A stretch of DNA of 64,000 nt from Armatimonadetes bacterium Uphvl-Ar1 (GCA_002162075.1 CP021423.1:1054001-1118000), one strand, 5' to 3'. Shown: positions 41,553 to 51,063, numbered from the stretch's first letter. The notes: generated by a model not told the origin, from the sequence alone. Made by a program: numbers and translations.

Positions 41553-43289
41553 ATGGATTTTCGGATTGAAGTGCTGGGAGAGTTTCGGTTAATCGATCTC
41601 CGCACTCAGACGGAAATCCCTATTCGGAGTTATCGAATTGTCTTAGTTGCCCTTGCTCTGAATAGAGATCGCTTGGTGCCCCGGCGCGAATTGGAGGTCA
41701 ATATATTTCCGGATGGCGATACCATTGCCGCACAGAATCGCATGCGCGTTGCCCTGTTTCGACTGCGGAAAGTGATCGGATCGGCACTTGTTGAGTCGGG
41801 CGGTATGGTCGGTCTGCAATCAGGTTTGGTTGAGTGTGATTTGTGGGAAGCGGACGACCTTTGTCAAGATTTCCGCGATGCACCGGACGTGGAGACGCAA
41901 CTCTCAAGCATCATTGCGGCATCCCAAATGAGTCTGGAGCGGGGGGCTCTCCACTTGCAAAATACGGCACCGGAGTTTGCCCGACAGCTCTTGAGCGAGT
42001 TGAGAATTGCGGTTCGGCTGGCGGCCGAATCGGGCAAGCATGAGGATGGGTTTCGATTAGCGTTGTCTGGTTTGCGACTAGCTGCTGGTGACAGAGGCGA
42101 AGCATTGAAGGAACTCTTTTCCGCAGCAATTGACTTTGGAAACGAGATTGGCGGTGGTGCATCTCATGCCGAGCAGATTGAAATGGCCCTTGGGAGCAAT
42201 GAACGGCTGAGCGGTGAAGAAAGAACAAAACTCAAGTTGTTGCGATCCGGGGCAGCCAATAAGGATTCGGTCAATACTTTGGAGCGACGGTTCCTCATCG
42301 AACTGCTCCAAATTGGAATTAGGAACTATCCGGAGTTGATTCGCCAACTCTTGGCTAAGCCGGAGGCACTTCCATTTGCCGGACAGAACCCGGCGATGAT
42401 GATCGTTCTCCTAGAACAAGTCGTTGGTGAATTGGAACCAGGCGACGACGTTCAGGAGCGGTGTTTGGCGCGTTTAGTGGGTTTGCGGGCATGGCAGAAC
42501 GACGCGCCGGGTGTTTTGCGTGATGCGCCTGCATTATTGAATTCGAGCAAGAATCCGCTCGTGCTCCGTGCGACTTGGAACTATGTGAGCTTGGCTCATG
42601 CACTATCGCGAAATTGGCAAGAGGCGGATGATGCATTGGTGAAGACGGAAGAGTTTGCGCGTGAATCGGGCGATGATATTGATCTCTTGAGTGTTCAAGG
42701 AACTCGGGCGTTCTATCTTCTTCACCAAGGGAAGTATGGCGAAGCAACGAGGGAATATGATCTTTGCCTGGATTCACTCAGGCAGATTGATCATCCCCGA
42801 GCGGCCCTTGATTTTGCGGTTGCCAATGGTTATCGGGCGATGATTCCAGTTTATGCTGGTGAGTGGGAAGCGGGAATGGAGGCTTTGTCAAGGGCCATCG
42901 CTATCCGAAAGGACATGAATCCCCCGTGCCAACATAGTCTTCTCTCGTCGGCCCGGAGTTTTTGTGGAATCAAACTGGAACGGAGGGAAGATGTTTTGTT
43001 AGATATGGTTGATGCTCTCCGCGAGGCATTCAATGGTTCGGTGGCACGAGATCAGATTTTGACACTAGAATTCTTGGCGCGGGTGCTTTTTGAACTGCAA
43101 CAAGCAGATTTTGCGGTGAGCATATGTGATCGGACCGACCACTGGCGCAGGGATTGTCATTTGCCCCGAAGTGAGGCGGAAGAGTCATTGGTCAGGATGA
43201 TTGATCGTTCCGGTGAACCCCCCGATGAGATACAACCTGAAATCTTGGCTCGGCAAGGAATTCGGGTGTTGAAACGTGCTTTAGCTTAG
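41553..43289 (+). CDS. SARP/BTAD-like transcriptional regulator with TPR-like C-terminus
   Basis: 578 residues. The N-terminal 90 residues are a winged helix of the OmpR/SARP sort: FRIEVLGEFRLIDL, IVLVALALNRDRLVPRREL, and QNRMRVALFRLRKVIG, the DNA-recognition helix. The bulk is helical, with TPR-like pairs in NWQEADDALVKTEEFARE and QGKYGEATREYDLCLDSLR. No NTPase domain is present, unlike LuxR-type STAND regulators. It lies eight bases after the transposase-derived gene and may be cotranscribed. Target genes unknown. Confidence 0.75.
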   Translation: MDFRIEVLGEFRLIDLRTQTEIPIRSYRIVLVALALNRDRLVPRRELEVNIFPDGDTIAAQNRMRVALFRLRKVIGSALVESGGMVGLQSGLVECDLWEADDLCQDFRDAPDVETQLSSIIAASQMSLERGALHLQNTAPEFARQLLSELRIAVRLAAESGKHEDGFRLALSGLRLAAGDRGEALKELFSAAIDFGNEIGGGASHAEQIEMALGSNERLSGEERTKLKLLRSGAANKDSVNTLERRFLIELLQIGIRNYPELIRQLLAKPEALPFAGQNPAMMIVLLEQVVGELEPGDDVQERCLARLVGLRAWQNDAPGVLRDAPALLNSSKNPLVLRATWNYVSLAHALSRNWQEADDALVKTEEFARESGDDIDLLSVQGTRAFYLLHQGKYGEATREYDLCLDSLRQIDHPRAALDFAVANGYRAMIPVYAGEWEAGMEALSRAIAIRKDMNPPCQHSLLSSARSFCGIKLERREDVLLDMVDALREAFNGSVARDQILTLEFLARVLFELQQADFAVSICDRTDHWRRDCHLPRSEAEESLVRMIDRSGEPPDEIQPEILARQGIRVLKRALA

Positions 43290-44428
43290 CGCTTCACGAG
43301 TTCGTAGAGGTCTTCATCTCCGACTTCGGACTTCGTGTCGGCGACTTCTAAGAAGTAGGTGTAAACCTCTTCAAACCGCTCGGCGGGGAAGCTGAATCCC
43401 AACTCACTGAGTCGGTGTTTGAGGCCATGACGACCGGACCGAGCTGTGAGAATAATCTCGGATTTTTCTGCACCGACGAGGAGAGGATCAATGATCTCGT
43501 AGGTGCTTCGTTCTTTAAGGACTCCATCTTGGTGGATGCCGCTGCTGTGGGCATATGCATTTGCCCCGACAACGGCTTTGTTCCGCTGGACAAGCATCCC
43601 CGTATGGCGACTGACTAACTTGGAAACTGAGAGAAGTTGCTGGGTTTGGATCGATGTTTCGAGATTGAATTTATCGTTTCGGATATGCAGAGCCATGACG
43701 ACTTCTTCGAGCGAAGTATTTCCGGCCCGCTCGCCGATCCCATTGACAGTGACTTCGACTTGGCGTGCCCCGCCCATTACTCCGCCGAGGGTATTTGCGG
43801 TTGCCATTCCGAGGTCGTTGTGGCAGTGGCAGGAGAAAATGGCCTTGTCCGAATTTGGAACATTGTTGATGAGATCGTGGAACAGATCGTGGTACTCGTC
43901 GGGTGTGGTGTAACCGGTAGTGTCAGGAACGTTGATGACGGTGGCACCAGCGTTGATGACCGCTTCTACGACTCGGTAGAGGTATTCCCGTTTGGCCCGT
44001 CCGGAATCCTCCATGAAATACTCGACATCATCAACGAACTGCCGAGCGAGCTTGACGGCGGCGACCCCTTTTTCGAGGGCCTGATCTTCGGTCATTTTGA
44101 GCTTATGTTGGAGGTGATTTTCGCTCACTCCGAGGCCCGTATGGATTCGCGGTCGTTCAGCGGGCTTGAGGGCTTCTGCGGCGCATTCGATATCCTTGGT
44201 GATTGCCCGGGTGAGGCCGCAAATGGTAACGCCTTTGAGCTCGGTGGCGAGGGTGTGAACACTCTCGAAATCTCCGGGGCTGGAGATGGGAAAACCCGCT
44301 TCCACGATATTCACGCCGAGATCAACGAGCGCGTGTCCGATTTCGAGCTTTTGCTCCATATTGAGGCGAACTCCTGGTGATTGCTCGCCATCGCGGAGAG
44401 TGGTATCGAAAATGTGGACTTGCTTCAT
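43286..44428 (-). CDS. leuA: 2-isopropylmalate synthase, short form without regulatory domain
   Basis: 380 residues from ATG 44428. It condenses acetyl-CoA and 2-oxoisovalerate in leucine synthesis. The HMGL-like barrel shows FDTTLRDGEQSPGVRLNMEQK at 7-27, VNVPDTTGYTTPDEY and the HCHNDLGMATANTLGGVMGG metal block at about 200-220, then GERAGNTSLEEVVMAL. The C-terminal end after GIHQDGVLKERSTYEI is only about 70 residues, so the allosteric LeuA dimer domain (about 120 residues) is missing. A homocitrate or citramalate synthase is less likely. Overlaps the regulator gene by four bases. Confidence 0.88.
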   Translation of the reverse strand: MKQVHIFDTTLRDGEQSPGVRLNMEQKLEIGHALVDLGVNIVEAGFPISSPGDFESVHTLATELKGVTICGLTRAITKDIECAAEALKPAERPRIHTGLGVSENHLQHKLKMTEDQALEKGVAAVKLARQFVDDVEYFMEDSGRAKREYLYRVVEAVINAGATVINVPDTTGYTTPDEYHDLFHDLINNVPNSDKAIFSCHCHNDLGMATANTLGGVMGGARQVEVTVNGIGERAGNTSLEEVVMALHIRNDKFNLETSIQTQQLLSVSKLVSRHTGMLVQRNKAVVGANAYAHSSGIHQDGVLKERSTYEIIDPLLVGAEKSEIILTARSGRHGLKHRLSELGFSFPAERFEEVYTYFLEVADTKSEVGDEDLYELVKR

Positions 44429-44513
44429 TGTTGATCTGCATATAGGGTACTCAGAATTGGGCTTAATCCGCATGCCCAAGTAGGGATTTTATGTAGGGAG
44501 GTAAATTAGCACC

Positions 44514-44753
44514 ATGACGGCGATTGATGTGAACTTGACGGCGCGTGATGGACAAGTAGGTGAACCCTGGATGTGCCGCCTCTGCCGCGACTTTGAGATC
44601 AGAGCTACGATCACGAAAGCAAATATTGATACAGATTTTGGGTGGATGCAAGTTCGGCTCGAAGGTCCGCTTGAGGAAGTCCAGCGAGCGATCACTTGGC
44701 TGATGACTACTGGTCTCCATGTTGATGCCGAACAACGATCCGTCGGGGCATGA
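44514..44753 (+). CDS. NIL-domain protein (free-standing)
   Basis: 79 residues behind GGGAGGT. It is one NIL domain: a beta-alpha-beta-beta-alpha unit with MCRLCRDFEIRATITKANID, MQVRLEGPLEEVQRAITWLM and GLHVDAEQ. NIL normally forms the C-terminal ligand site of the MetN methionine importer, or sits next to ferredoxin domains. Here it is alone, so a small-molecule or amino-acid sensor role is plausible. The last four bases overlap the esterase start. Function inferred from fold. Confidence 0.7.
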   Translation: MTAIDVNLTARDGQVGEPWMCRLCRDFEIRATITKANIDTDFGWMQVRLEGPLEEVQRAITWLMTTGLHVDAEQRSVGA

Positions 44754-45658
44754 GCTACGAGTCTGATCTCCTCAGACCTTACGTGCCACCCGGCTTCGAG
44801 TCGTTTTGGCGTGAAACTACCGCTCAGGCGATGGATGCTCCGGTCGAGTTTGAACTCTTTCAACAAGAGGAGGTGGATCCGCCGTGGCACACTGTGCAGA
44901 CTCTTTCATTCCGTGGGATAGACGGTGAAACTTTGTGGGGGTGGGTTGCTAAGCCCAAAGAAGTAGAGAAAGCCCACGGATTCCTATGGCTTGCCCCATA
45001 TTCCAGGTGGTCCATGCCTCCCAATCAGTACGGCACTCGGAAGGGAATGACCAGCATCAGCTTTAATTTTCATGGCGAAGGGTCTTTTCACCGTGAGGAG
45101 TATTCCCCGGAGCGGGGGTACATGGCGGATGGCATCGAAAGCCGAGATACTTGGGTGTTCAGGCGGATGTACCAAGATTCTGTGATTTTGGGAAGGATTT
45201 TTGCGGAGCTGGATTTTGTTGATGACAACCGAATCGCCGCCAAGGGGATGAGCCAAGGCGGTGGATTGGCGATCTGGATGGGCGCGTGGGTGGATTCAAT
45301 CAAAGCGGTCGTTGCGGATGAACCATTTTTGGCGGGGGTGCCCTGGATCTTGGATGCGAAGTACTACCGGTATCCATTGAAGGAGTTGACCGATGTTGCC
45401 TTTAGTTCGCCCGAGATGGAGGATCGAGTACGAGATGTTTTGAGCTTTTTTGATACGATGAATCAAGCGGCGTTCTGTGAAGTTCCAACTCGGGTGACAT
45501 TGGGGTTGAAGGATCCGAGTGTGCGACCCGCTCAAGTGAGGGCCGTTTTTGAAACATTGCCGGGTGTGAAAGATTTAGAAGAACTTGATTGGGGGCATGA
45601 CTGGCATCCAAGGATGATCGAAGGGGCGGCTGAGTTCTTAGCGAAAATTGGTTTTTAG
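44750..45658 (+). CDS. Acetyl-xylan-esterase/cephalosporin-C-deacetylase family hydrolase
   Basis: 302 residues, AXE1-type alpha/beta hydrolase. LRPYVPPGFESFWRETT opens it; the nucleophile elbow is KGMSQGGGLAIWMGAW (Ser at about 166). The Asp lies in TLGLKDPSVRP and the His in DWGHDWHP near the end. There is no signal peptide, so it acts in the cytoplasm on an imported acetyl or acyl ester. The start overlaps the NIL gene by four bases. Substrate unknown. Confidence 0.85.
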   Translation: MSYESDLLRPYVPPGFESFWRETTAQAMDAPVEFELFQQEEVDPPWHTVQTLSFRGIDGETLWGWVAKPKEVEKAHGFLWLAPYSRWSMPPNQYGTRKGMTSISFNFHGEGSFHREEYSPERGYMADGIESRDTWVFRRMYQDSVILGRIFAELDFVDDNRIAAKGMSQGGGLAIWMGAWVDSIKAVVADEPFLAGVPWILDAKYYRYPLKELTDVAFSSPEMEDRVRDVLSFFDTMNQAAFCEVPTRVTLGLKDPSVRPAQVRAVFETLPGVKDLEELDWGHDWHPRMIEGAAEFLAKIGF

Positions 45659-45718
45659 CGGCGGCCTACTCTTTACAATTATCTGCAACCAACCGTTCTG
45701 AATTGCGTCTGAATAGTC

Positions 45719-46438
45719 ATGGTCAAAAGCACTTTTGCATTGGTCGCACTCCTCACGATGTCGGCCCCGGTTCAGGAGTCCACGAAACTCGAGTGGAAGC
45801 CGAATCTCAACGAAGTAACGAAGTATCAATTCAATCTGAACATTCCGATTGATATGGGCGGGGCGTCTGGTGCCGTCGAAGTTTCATTCCTTTCGATCTC
45901 AAAGATTACGGAAATCAAAGATGATCTCGTGACTTCTGAAGGCAGCATGGATGCGTTCAAGGTGATCTTTAACGGTCAAGAAATGGACATGAGCCAGATG
46001 GGCGGGCCGGATATGAGTGGAACAGTGAAAGTTGTCACTCGATTGAACGGGGAAGTCGTCAGCGATTCAACACCCAAAGAAATGGGTGGCGGCGAAGGGA
46101 TGCAACGATTGAACGCGTTCTACCGACCCAAAACGGCGATCAAGGTAGGAGATTCATGGGAGCAAGAGTGGAAAGCAGACAAAGAAAAGGGCCTGCAAAA
46201 TGCTAAAGCCCGTTGGACTCTCAAAGCTGACGAGATGAAGAACGATGTTGGCTGCTGGAAAGTGGACTATGTTTTCGCAGAACTCGATACCGCAAACGGA
46301 ATGAGCGCGAGTGGAACAATGTGGATCAACAAAGTGGATGGTCAGATGGAGTATCTCCAATACCAATTCAACAACGTTTCGATGAGCGAAATGATGCCCC
46401 CGAGCAACGGTACCGGCACAGTGAAACGCATTCGATAA
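45719..46438 (+). CDS. Exported protein, DUF6263-like
   Basis: 239 residues with a Sec signal (MVKSTFALVALLTMSAPVQ). The rest is a beta-rich domain with Met and Gly runs (NGQEMDMSQMGGPDMSGTVK) and a repeated WKVDY/GTMWINK strand pattern like proteins of DUF6263. Nothing indicates an active site. It may bind lipid or protein outside the membrane. A long terminator hairpin follows 17 bases after the stop. Confidence 0.6.
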   Translation: MVKSTFALVALLTMSAPVQESTKLEWKPNLNEVTKYQFNLNIPIDMGGASGAVEVSFLSISKITEIKDDLVTSEGSMDAFKVIFNGQEMDMSQMGGPDMSGTVKVVTRLNGEVVSDSTPKEMGGGEGMQRLNAFYRPKTAIKVGDSWEQEWKADKEKGLQNAKARWTLKADEMKNDVGCWKVDYVFAELDTANGMSASGTMWINKVDGQMEYLQYQFNNVSMSEMMPPSNGTGTVKRIR

Positions 46439-46455
46439 AGAATCGAAAGAACAAA

Positions 46456-46497
46456 GAAGCCTCCCGCGATTAAATCACGGGAGGCTTCATGTTTTTT
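46456..46497. terminator. Bidirectional terminator between exported protein and acyl-CoA dehydrogenase
   Basis: A 15-bp stem with one mismatch (GAAGCCTCCCGCGAT pairing with ATCACGGGAGGCTTC, three-base loop) followed by ATGTTTTTT on the plus strand. It lies between convergent genes, and the acyl-CoA dehydrogenase stop overlaps the T-run. Confidence 0.9.
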
Positions 46498-48082
46498 AGG
46501 AAAAGCTCAACGGCCCGCCTTGCTTATAGATTGCATCGGCGAGCTCGGGAGTATGTCCGCTATATGGTGCGGGTATGGTCACAGATTCGCCAGAGAGGGC
46601 AGCGAAACGGGCCGCTCCCAACGCATTGGCGTAATTCGCAAACCGTTCATAGGCGGCCCGACCGAGGTCACCAGTCTTGCTTGCTCGTAGCCGTGCTGAC
46701 TGTTCGGCATATGTGAGAAGTGTTAAGTCGCTAATCGCCCCAAGAACAGATTGATCTTTACTGAACTGAGCGTAAGCACGACCCGTTAGGTCGTTCAGAA
46801 ATCCATCGCCGGAAGGGGTCAGGCTACATTTTCCTTCGTTTGCCCGGCGCATAAGACGATCGGCAAGAAAGAGTCGATTGATCTCATTTGTGCCTTCATA
46901 AATCCGGCTGATCCGCGCATCTCGGTAAATTCTGGCTACCGGGAATTCCTCGGTGAAACCGTATCCTCCGTACACTTGGAGGCAGTGGTCGACTATGGCT
47001 GCTTCCAGTTCAGTCGCAAGGATTTTGCATGCACTGCACTCAACGGCGTATTCCTCGGCGGCGAGGCGATTTTGTTCGAGCGATCCGTCCGATTTGGCAA
47101 ATGCGGCATCTATGTTGGCTCCCGTTCGATAAAGCGTAGCCTCGATAGCAAAGTAAAACGCAGCCATATCAGCGAACTTTTCTTGGATCAGCCCAAAGTT
47201 ACTGATAGATTGTCCAAACTGCTTGCGATCTTGGGCGTAAGACGCCGCATGACCAATTGCTTGGCGAGCCGGGCCAATTGACATTGCACCGAGCTTAAAT
47301 CGCCCGATGTTGAGCGCGTTGAACGCCACATGGTGTCCCTTACCCGGCTCGTAAAGCATATTATCTTTAGGGACGATCGCATTTTCGAGGACGAGCCGAG
47401 CCGTTGAAGACCCTTTGAGCCCCATCTTGTGTTCTTCCCGCGCGATGCTCACTCCGGGGAAGTCTTTCTCGACAATGAATGCGGTGACGTGTTCTCCGTC
47501 AATTTTTGCCATGACGAGGAAGAAGTTCGCCCACTTGGCGTTGCTGATCCACATTTTAGTGCCGTTAAGAACATAGTGGTCACCTTTATCTTCCGCCCGA
47601 GTCGTCATGCTGAGGGCGTCGGATCCCGAGTTTGGTTCGCTCAAGGCATAAGCTCCGATCCATTCACCGCTGGTCAATTTGGGGAGATACTTGTTACGCT
47701 GATCATCGTTACCGAAAGCCGTCAGTCCAAACTGAGAAATGCCGCTCGTGATCCCGACGGTGACGCTGAACGATGCATCAAGGCTTAAAAATTCAAGAAT
47801 CCGTGCGGCTAAGGTTTTGCTGAGGCCAAGTCCGCCGAACTGTTCCGGAGTATCGACGCCACAGAATCCAAGTTGCCCGGCCTTGGTGATCAGGGATGGC
47901 ATGAGGCCGTCTTCCTGCCTTTCCAGTCTTTCAACGACGGGCAAAACTTCTTTTCGGCTAAAGTCATCTGCCATCTGAATCATCAATTGTTCGTCTGAGC
48001 TAAAGTCTTCAGGCGTAAAGATATTGGTGGGGGTTTGGCTGAGGAACGAGCCACCTTGCTCGGTCAAATCCGTGAGAATCAT
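46496..48082 (-). CDS. Acyl-CoA dehydrogenase, long form with C-terminal extension
   Basis: 528 residues from ATG 48082. FAD-dependent alpha,beta-dehydrogenation of acyl-CoA. The core blocks are present: GAYALSEPNSGSDALSMTTRA, KMWISNAKWANFFLVMAKID, MGLKGSSTARLVLENAIVP, and HCLQVYGGYGFTEEFPVARIYRDARI. The catalytic Glu is in IYEGTNEINRLFLADRL. A further domain of about 110 residues follows, as in VLCAD/ACAD9-type enzymes, implying preference for longer chains and dimer formation. The second acyl-CoA dehydrogenase in this window lacks that extension. Confidence 0.92.
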   Translation of the reverse strand: MILTDLTEQGGSFLSQTPTNIFTPEDFSSDEQLMIQMADDFSRKEVLPVVERLERQEDGLMPSLITKAGQLGFCGVDTPEQFGGLGLSKTLAARILEFLSLDASFSVTVGITSGISQFGLTAFGNDDQRNKYLPKLTSGEWIGAYALSEPNSGSDALSMTTRAEDKGDHYVLNGTKMWISNAKWANFFLVMAKIDGEHVTAFIVEKDFPGVSIAREEHKMGLKGSSTARLVLENAIVPKDNMLYEPGKGHHVAFNALNIGRFKLGAMSIGPARQAIGHAASYAQDRKQFGQSISNFGLIQEKFADMAAFYFAIEATLYRTGANIDAAFAKSDGSLEQNRLAAEEYAVECSACKILATELEAAIVDHCLQVYGGYGFTEEFPVARIYRDARISRIYEGTNEINRLFLADRLMRRANEGKCSLTPSGDGFLNDLTGRAYAQFSKDQSVLGAISDLTLLTYAEQSARLRASKTGDLGRAAYERFANYANALGAARFAALSGESVTIPAPYSGHTPELADAIYKQGGPLSFS

Positions 48083-48112
48083 CTGATTCAATTATACGAT
48101 GGTCGCGAGGTG

Positions 48113-48514
48113 CTACTTAGCGGGTTTAGTCGGTTCGGTAACGCCAAATTTGGCAAAGATGATGGGATCGTCGGCCATTTCTTCCAACTCTGTTGCGGCT
48201 GCATCGGCTCGAAAGCTTGTTGTTTCTCCCGTTTCTTTATCCGTCAAATCGAGCTTACCGGCGGAATACTGCCAGGTTCCCGAGCTTTCCGTGTCTCCAG
48301 CGATGATTCGCCAGTGGTCACTGGCAATGATTAACTGCGGCAGGCTCTCCACGCCGCCCGCTTCGACCACTTCGTCGGGAGTTGCTTTGAGGCGATAGGA
48401 ACCTTCTATCGCTTTTGCTTGTCCCGGTGCCGTTGTCTGCAATTTGTCGGAGGAACCAGATTGGCATCCAGCAATGATCAAAACAGTGAGAAGGAAAGGG
48501 GCAGAACGAACCAC
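48113..48514 (-). CDS. Small lipoprotein of unknown function
   Basis: 133 residues from GTG 48514. The lipobox is LIIAGC (Cys17) after a basic, hydrophobic signal. The mature part has a strand-rich block IIASDHWRIIAGDTESSGTW and an acidic C-terminus. No family recognised. It is downstream of the mnmE promoter region but divergent from it, 32 bases between starts, and upstream of the acyl-CoA dehydrogenase on the same strand. Confidence 0.6.
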   Translation of the reverse strand: MVRSAPFLLTVLIIAGCQSGSSDKLQTTAPGQAKAIEGSYRLKATPDEVVEAGGVESLPQLIIASDHWRIIAGDTESSGTWQYSAGKLDLTDKETGETTSFRADAAATELEEMADDPIIFAKFGVTEPTKPAK

Positions 48515-48546
48515 ACTGCAAGTCTACTCGGCTGTAGAATGGGGCG

Positions 48547-49857
48547 GTGAGCGGAGTAGCGGGATGGACGGAGACGATTGCCGCGCGCATTACGGCCCCG
48601 GGCAAAGGTGCGGTAGCCGTTGTAAGGATTTCTGGATCGAAAACCGTTGAAATCCTCAATCAGGTGGCGGCATTTCTTCCGCCCGTAATTTCTTTCCGCC
48701 ATGCTTACTATGGTTCTTTTTCGACGGGTGATGATGGGTTGGTTACTGTGTTCAACGAGGGAGCCAGTTTTACGGGAGAGCTTTCGGCTGAGCTCAGCGG
48801 TCACGGTTCACCGGTTGCGGTTCAGCGACTTTTGGAGGCAATTTTTCAGGCGGGAGCAAGACCAGCGGAGCCAGGGGAATTCAGTTTGCGGGCTTTTCTG
48901 AATGGTCAAATTGATTTGAGTCAAGCGGAAGGAATTCGGGAGACAGTTGATGCGGTTACGGATCGCCAGCTAATTGAATCCCACCGCTTGCGGGAAGGCC
49001 GCATTTCCCAAGAACTTGAGGGGCTTTTGTCGGCGGTGCGCCATGCATTGACAACGGTCGAAGCATTGACTGATTTTAGCGAAGAGTTGGATGGGGTTGG
49101 GATTGACCTGGCGATTGAAAAAGTAGACGAGGCCAAAGCTTTCTGTAACCGCTTTCTTGCGACACAACCCCTGGCTCGTCAGATTCGGGAAGGGATGTTG
49201 GTCGTTCTGGCTGGGCAACCCAACGCGGGGAAAAGCTCGCTTTTGAATGCATTGATTAAGGAAGATCGGGCGATTGTGACGCCAATTCCCGGGACAACTC
49301 GCGATTCGATTGAAGAACGTCTTGTTTTGGACGGGATTCCAATCCGAATTGTGGATACGGCGGGTTTACGGGAGTCAGGGGATGAAGTGGAGCAACTGGG
49401 TATCGCTCGGACTCAAGACTTGATGGAGCAGTCTGATCTGATTCTCTATTTGTTTGACGGTTCACTGGGTTGGACAGAAATTGACCAAGACCAGTGGCAA
49501 AGAATTGAAAATAAAGCTGTATTGGTAGCGACAAAGTCAGATCTTGGCCAGTCCGACAGAGGGATTGGCATATCTGCATTAACCGGATGTGGTTTGCCGG
49601 AACTGATCAGTGCACTGAAGCAGCATATTCTGGTGGGCGAGCCAGCTTCGCTCGTGGAACGGCATTACGAGATTATGGAGGAAGTCCGAACTGGCCTTTC
49701 AGAAGCTCGAACTGTGTTAAGTAATCCGGGTATTCCTGATGATCTGGCTTCGGTTAGCTTGAGGAGTGCGCTCAGAAAGATTGGCGAATTGACCGGTGAA
49801 TCTGCTCCAGCGGACGTACTGGAGCAGATTTTCAGTCAGTTTTGTATCGGGAAATGA
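48547..49857 (+). CDS. mnmE: tRNA U34 GTPase MnmE
   Basis: 436 residues with a GTG start. With MnmG it makes 5-carboxymethylaminomethyl-uridine at tRNA position 34. The N-terminal folate-binding domain opens ETIAARITAPGKGAVAVVRI. The central helices lead to a Ras-like G domain with G1 GQPNAGKSSLL (about 219-229), G2/G3 PGTTRDSIEE and DTAGLRES, and the C-terminal Cys motif FCIGK that anchors catalysis. Full family length. Its gidA/mnmG partner is not in the window. Confidence 0.95.
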   Translation: MSGVAGWTETIAARITAPGKGAVAVVRISGSKTVEILNQVAAFLPPVISFRHAYYGSFSTGDDGLVTVFNEGASFTGELSAELSGHGSPVAVQRLLEAIFQAGARPAEPGEFSLRAFLNGQIDLSQAEGIRETVDAVTDRQLIESHRLREGRISQELEGLLSAVRHALTTVEALTDFSEELDGVGIDLAIEKVDEAKAFCNRFLATQPLARQIREGMLVVLAGQPNAGKSSLLNALIKEDRAIVTPIPGTTRDSIEERLVLDGIPIRIVDTAGLRESGDEVEQLGIARTQDLMEQSDLILYLFDGSLGWTEIDQDQWQRIENKAVLVATKSDLGQSDRGIGISALTGCGLPELISALKQHILVGEPASLVERHYEIMEEVRTGLSEARTVLSNPGIPDDLASVSLRSALRKIGELTGESAPADVLEQIFSQFCIGK

Positions 49858-49858
49858 C

Positions 49859-50821
49859 CTAAAGTACCTTTGTGTAGGAATGCCACACCCAGTAAGGCTT
49901 GAAGCCGAGCTGGTAGTTCAGTTGGAGCATCGGATTCTTTTCTTCGTTGTCGCAAGTGATCTGCTTTCCGCCCGCTTCTTTGGCCAATTTGAAATTGGTC
50001 ACTTTGAGTGCGGATGCAATCCCACGGCGACGATATTCTCGAAGAACTCCTGTCAATCCCGTGTGATAGAACTCCTTTGCTACCTTTGAGCGAAAGAGCA
50101 TGGAAGTGCCAACCAATCGGTCTCCATCTTGAGCGAAGTGGATCGTATTGAAAGAGTCCTTGTTCACGGTCATTGATTCAATATATGTTTCGAGTGGTTC
50201 ACCCGTAAACTCATACGGCAGGGGAACGTCCTGAAGGATTTCCATGTCCATTTCGTAGATGGTTTTCCAACCGGTTTCTGGATTTTGAGCAAGGTAGTCC
50301 GCCATGCTAGTGATCTTCAAGCCGCTGTCGAGAACAGCCTGAATATTCGATTCAAACGGGGAAGTATCAAGATCATTAAGCATCAGAACCGATTCCGGGT
50401 TTGCTTGATCGAATTGATAGCCGTTGCTTTCCAATTCGGAGATCCACGCAGAGTGATGGTTCGGGGTCCAAACATTGATCTTCTTTGCCCCTTGAGCAAG
50501 GAGCTTTTCGGTGCAAGAGGCCAATGCCAATTGAGCAATCTCGGACGTGACAGTGCCTTTGGGTCGGAGCCAGATCTCAAAGAGAGTTGGATCACTACTC
50601 CAATAAACTTGGAGCATAGTCACCCCGCATTGAGGTTCATCACCACTCCAAATGAGATTGCGCTCAAAGAAGGCAGTAGCTGGGCGAGCGGCGTCGTACT
50701 TCTTCATCGATTCGACGTCGTCAATCATGTCGGGCCGCTCATTTTGGGTGAGTAGGGCATAAATCTGGAATTCGTCGTCGGAAACGACAGGCTTGATTGT
50801 GAGTTGTGTCTGAGTTGACAT
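49859..50821 (-). CDS. Tandem GNAT acetyltransferase
   Basis: 320 residues from ATG 50821. Two GNAT modules: the first (about 10-130) is partly degenerate with FEIWLRPKGTVTSEIAQLAL; the second (about 155-310) has the acetyl-CoA motif VLREYRRRGIASALKVTNFK. This layout matches tandem GNATs of unknown substrate, and the first half may serve only for dimerisation. It ends one base after mnmE, convergently. Confidence 0.75.
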   Translation of the reverse strand: MSTQTQLTIKPVVSDDEFQIYALLTQNERPDMIDDVESMKKYDAARPATAFFERNLIWSGDEPQCGVTMLQVYWSSDPTLFEIWLRPKGTVTSEIAQLALASCTEKLLAQGAKKINVWTPNHHSAWISELESNGYQFDQANPESVLMLNDLDTSPFESNIQAVLDSGLKITSMADYLAQNPETGWKTIYEMDMEILQDVPLPYEFTGEPLETYIESMTVNKDSFNTIHFAQDGDRLVGTSMLFRSKVAKEFYHTGLTGVLREYRRRGIASALKVTNFKLAKEAGGKQITCDNEEKNPMLQLNYQLGFKPYWVWHSYTKVL

Positions 50822-51063
50822 TGTTTTTTGATTTGTTGTGGTCAGACAGGGCAACAGGTGTTGCAGAGTTCAGCGTGCAATGGAATTGAGCGGGGAACTT
50901 GGCTCAACCGAGGAAGGACTCGGGAGTTCTGAGTTCAGTTGCTAATCGGGGAGAGGTTATTCATAGGCCGGCTACCTCCTCTCGGAAAGGGAAACATATT
51001 ATTACCCGGATTACAGGAAGTGTGCAACCCGGGCCCAGAAAGATGGTTGAGAAAAGCGGTGGT

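Noticed and set aside
43637-44380. A 247-residue plus-strand frame inside leuA
   Set aside because: Opposite strand of a conserved enzyme; no start signal.
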